In this document: in pieces, positions 62,776 through 64,000 of the stretch
Layout of the letters: each line of letters begins with the position of its first letter
Position numbering within the stretch: position 1 is the stretch's first letter
NCBI RefSeq assembly: GCF_000298295.1
Contig: NZ_AMGM01000006.1
Location: 1 to 64,000 of the forward strand
DNA: 64,000 nucleotides
Origin: Cecembia lonarensis LW9
GTDB taxonomy: Bacteria; Bacteroidota; Bacteroidia; Cytophagales; Cyclobacteriaceae
Direction: 5' to 3'
Program-made: the position numbers and the translations under genes
Notes under the pieces: generated by a model
Told to the model about the DNA's origin: nothing
Seen by the model: the letters and a program-made list of their open reading frames with translations, nothing else
Database searches by the model: none

Positions 62776-63555
62776 TCAATTTACCTTCTCCATTCCGTTT
62801 TTTGTCGCAATTTCATTGGCCAAATTTAAATAGGCCACAGCACCTTTTCCGTCTGCATCAAAAGCAATGACCGGAAGTCCAAAACTTGGAGATTCGCTTA
62901 ACCTTACATTCCTGGGTATAATGGTATCAAATACCAGATCCTTGAAATGCATCCTCACTTCGTCCACTACCTGATTGCTTAACCTTAATCTTACATCATA
63001 CATGGTCAGCAAAATACCTTCAATTTCCAGGTTGGGATTGAGTCTTGTTTGGATAATTTTGATAGTATTCAAAAGTTTTCCAAGTCCCTCCAAGGCAAAA
63101 TACTCGCATTGTACTGGAATAATTACAGAATCTGCCGCTGTAAGTGCATTGATGGTAATCAAACCCAAGGATGGTGAGCAGTCAATGATCACAAAATCAT
63201 AATTGTTTCTGATTTTGGCTATCACCTCTTTCATTTTTTCTTCCCGATTGTCAAGATTGATCATCTCTACCTCGGCACCCACCAAGTCGATGTGTGAGGG
63301 GATAAGGTCAAGGTTCTCTATTTCGGTTTTCAAAATGATGGATTCAATATCCGTACCATCTACCATACATTCATAAATGCTGGTATCGATATTTTTGGGG
63401 TCATGTCCTAATCCAGAGGTGGTATTTGCCTGAGGGTCAGCATCAATAACCAGTGTTTTAAACTCCAAGACGGCCAAACTCGCCGCTAAATTCATCGCTG
63501 TGGTGGTTTTTCCTACCCCACCTTTTTGATTGGCAATGGCAATTACTTTTCCCAT
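62776..63555 (-). CDS. parA: ParA-family ATPase (Soj type)
   Basis: A 259-residue P-loop ATPase. The deviant Walker A is KGGVGKTTT (11-19), with [15 protein letters not shown] and the second block [19 protein letters not shown]. It drives segregation of ParB-parS complexes. Gap to parB is 11 nt, so the pair is an operon. The start at ATG 63555 ([13 protein letters not shown]) is the normal one. Confidence 0.96.
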   Translation of the reverse strand: MGKVIAIANQKGGVGKTTTAMNLAASLAVLEFKTLVIDADPQANTTSGLGHDPKNIDTSIYECMVDGTDIESIILKTEIENLDLIPSHIDLVGAEVEMINLDNREEKMKEVIAKIRNNYDFVIIDCSPSLGLITINALTAADSVIIPVQCEYFALEGLGKLLNTIKIIQTRLNPNLEIEGILLTMYDVRLRLSNQVVDEVRMHFKDLVFDTIIPRNVRLSESPSFGLPVIAFDADGKGAVAYLNLANEIATKNGMEKVN

Positions 63556-63563
63556 TTTATTGT

Positions 63564-64000
63564 TTACAGGCTTACAGAGTCTCCAATATTAATTATTATC
63601 AGTTCCTTTCCTGCACTTTCGGCCGCCTTTTTTGCTGTCTCCAGGTCAATTTCTATGAAAGGAAAGGTACCGTAATGCATGGCAATTATTTTTTTTGTTC
63701 CCACAAAATCAGCAGCTTTTATAGCGTCATGTATTCCCATGGTGAAATTGTCTCCAATCGGAAGAAAAGCAAAATCTATTTTATATTCTTCACCGATCAG
63801 CTTCATATCATAAGTCAAAGCTGTATCGCCTGCATAATAAAATGTGCCTGCTTCATGTTGAATGACGAAGCCACCGGGATTTCCCCCAGAGCTGCCATCC
63901 GGTAAGGTACTGCTGTGTACGGCATTGACATATTTAACTTTGCCAAAATCAAAAACCTTACTTCCACCATGGTTCATGGGATGGTAATTTTTCACACCTT
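63564..64000 (-). CDS. UPF0173 metal-dependent hydrolase, C-terminal part (cut by window end)
   Basis: The C-terminal ~145 residues of a metallo-beta-lactamase-fold hydrolase. Motifs seen: [43 protein letters not shown] and [12 protein letters not shown]. The frame is open to base 64000 and the apparent first Met is a Val codon within the family's conserved region, so the N-terminal half, with the HxHxDH motif, lies outside. It lies 8 nt upstream of parA on the same strand. Confidence 0.88.
   Translation of the reverse strand, partial: GVKNYHPMNHGGSKVFDFGKVKYVNAVHSSTLPDGSSGGNPGGFVIQHEAGTFYYAGDTALTYDMKLIGEEYKIDFAFLPIGDNFTMGIHDAIKAADFVGTKKIIAMHYGTFPFIEIDLETAKKAAESAGKELIIINIGDSVSL

Noticed and set aside
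61847-63555. parS sites next to parAB
   Set aside because: I looked for palindromes close to the TGTTTCACGTGAAACA type and found none; near matches such as GTTTTCACGTTGG are not symmetric.

Overview
The window looks like a chromosomal segment of a Bacteroidota bacterium, most likely family Cyclobacteriaceae. The evidence is the gene content and style. There is a PorP/SprF protein next to a secreted protein with a type IX secretion (T9SS) type B C-terminal domain, and a second secreted protein with a type A sorting tail. Bacteroidota-type promoter elements (TAnnTTTG) sit upstream of several genes. An UpxY/NusG-like antiterminator is present, and so is the gene order parA-parB-DUF5683-dapB-lepB. 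No insertion sequence, phage, plasmid backbone or CRISPR array was seen. The only mobile-looking DNA is a set of short palindromic dispersed repeats.

Layout. 1-7.9 kb: an alpha/beta hydrolase, then a TetR-led operon for a tripartite RND efflux pump (TolC-like, adaptor, 1135-residue permease). 8-14.7 kb: an orphan NusG-like antiterminator, then a minus-strand run of ligA, a conserved hypothetical, dapA, xseA, xseB and an outer-membrane protein. 14.8-17.5 kb: a TetR regulator and metG. 17.5-18.0 kb: an island of palindromic repeats. 18.0-22.0 kb: a compact four-gene Anbu operon (circularly permuted ATP-grasp, alpha-E, proteasome-like Anbu protease, transglutaminase). 22-25.1 kb: metallophosphoesterase, DUF4174 protein, a small Cys-containing protein and a CBS protein. 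25.3-25.9 kb: tRNA-Pro(GGG), a decayed tRNA copy and a short lipoprotein. 25.9-27.9 kb: three genes of arsenosugar biosynthesis. 28-30.7 kb: MATE exporter and DUF21 protein.

30.6-35.2 kb: a non-phosphorylative L-fucose-type catabolic operon (two SDRs, lactonase, FAH-family hydrolase) with a divergent AraC regulator; the dehydratase step is missing here. 35.2-38.7 kb: PorP/SprF plus an Asp-rich, thrombospondin-type-3 surface protein. 39-41 kb: a frameshifted small lipoprotein, a Gfo/Idh/MocA oxidoreductase and a cyclophilin. 41-46.7 kb: a four-gene signalling cluster. It holds one complete histidine kinase, one kinase whose phosphoacceptor His is replaced by Gln, one REC-PAS protein that has a His-bearing dimerisation segment but no ATPase domain, and a single-domain response regulator. 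46.7-52.5 kb: an acyltransferase and a 1496-residue secreted nuclease/phosphatase-fold protein. 53-64 kb: mostly housekeeping (tRNA-Gln, TrhA-like protein, rpsF-rpsR-rplI, methyltransferases, apaG, ung, lepB, dapB, parB, parA, and a UPF0173 hydrolase cut by the window end).

The points most worth following up are the split and degenerate histidine-kinase cluster, the Anbu operon whose substrate is still unclear, a roughly 140-residue insertion inside LigA, and small palindromic repeats that have entered the 3' end of a gene and the T-arm of a tRNA copy.
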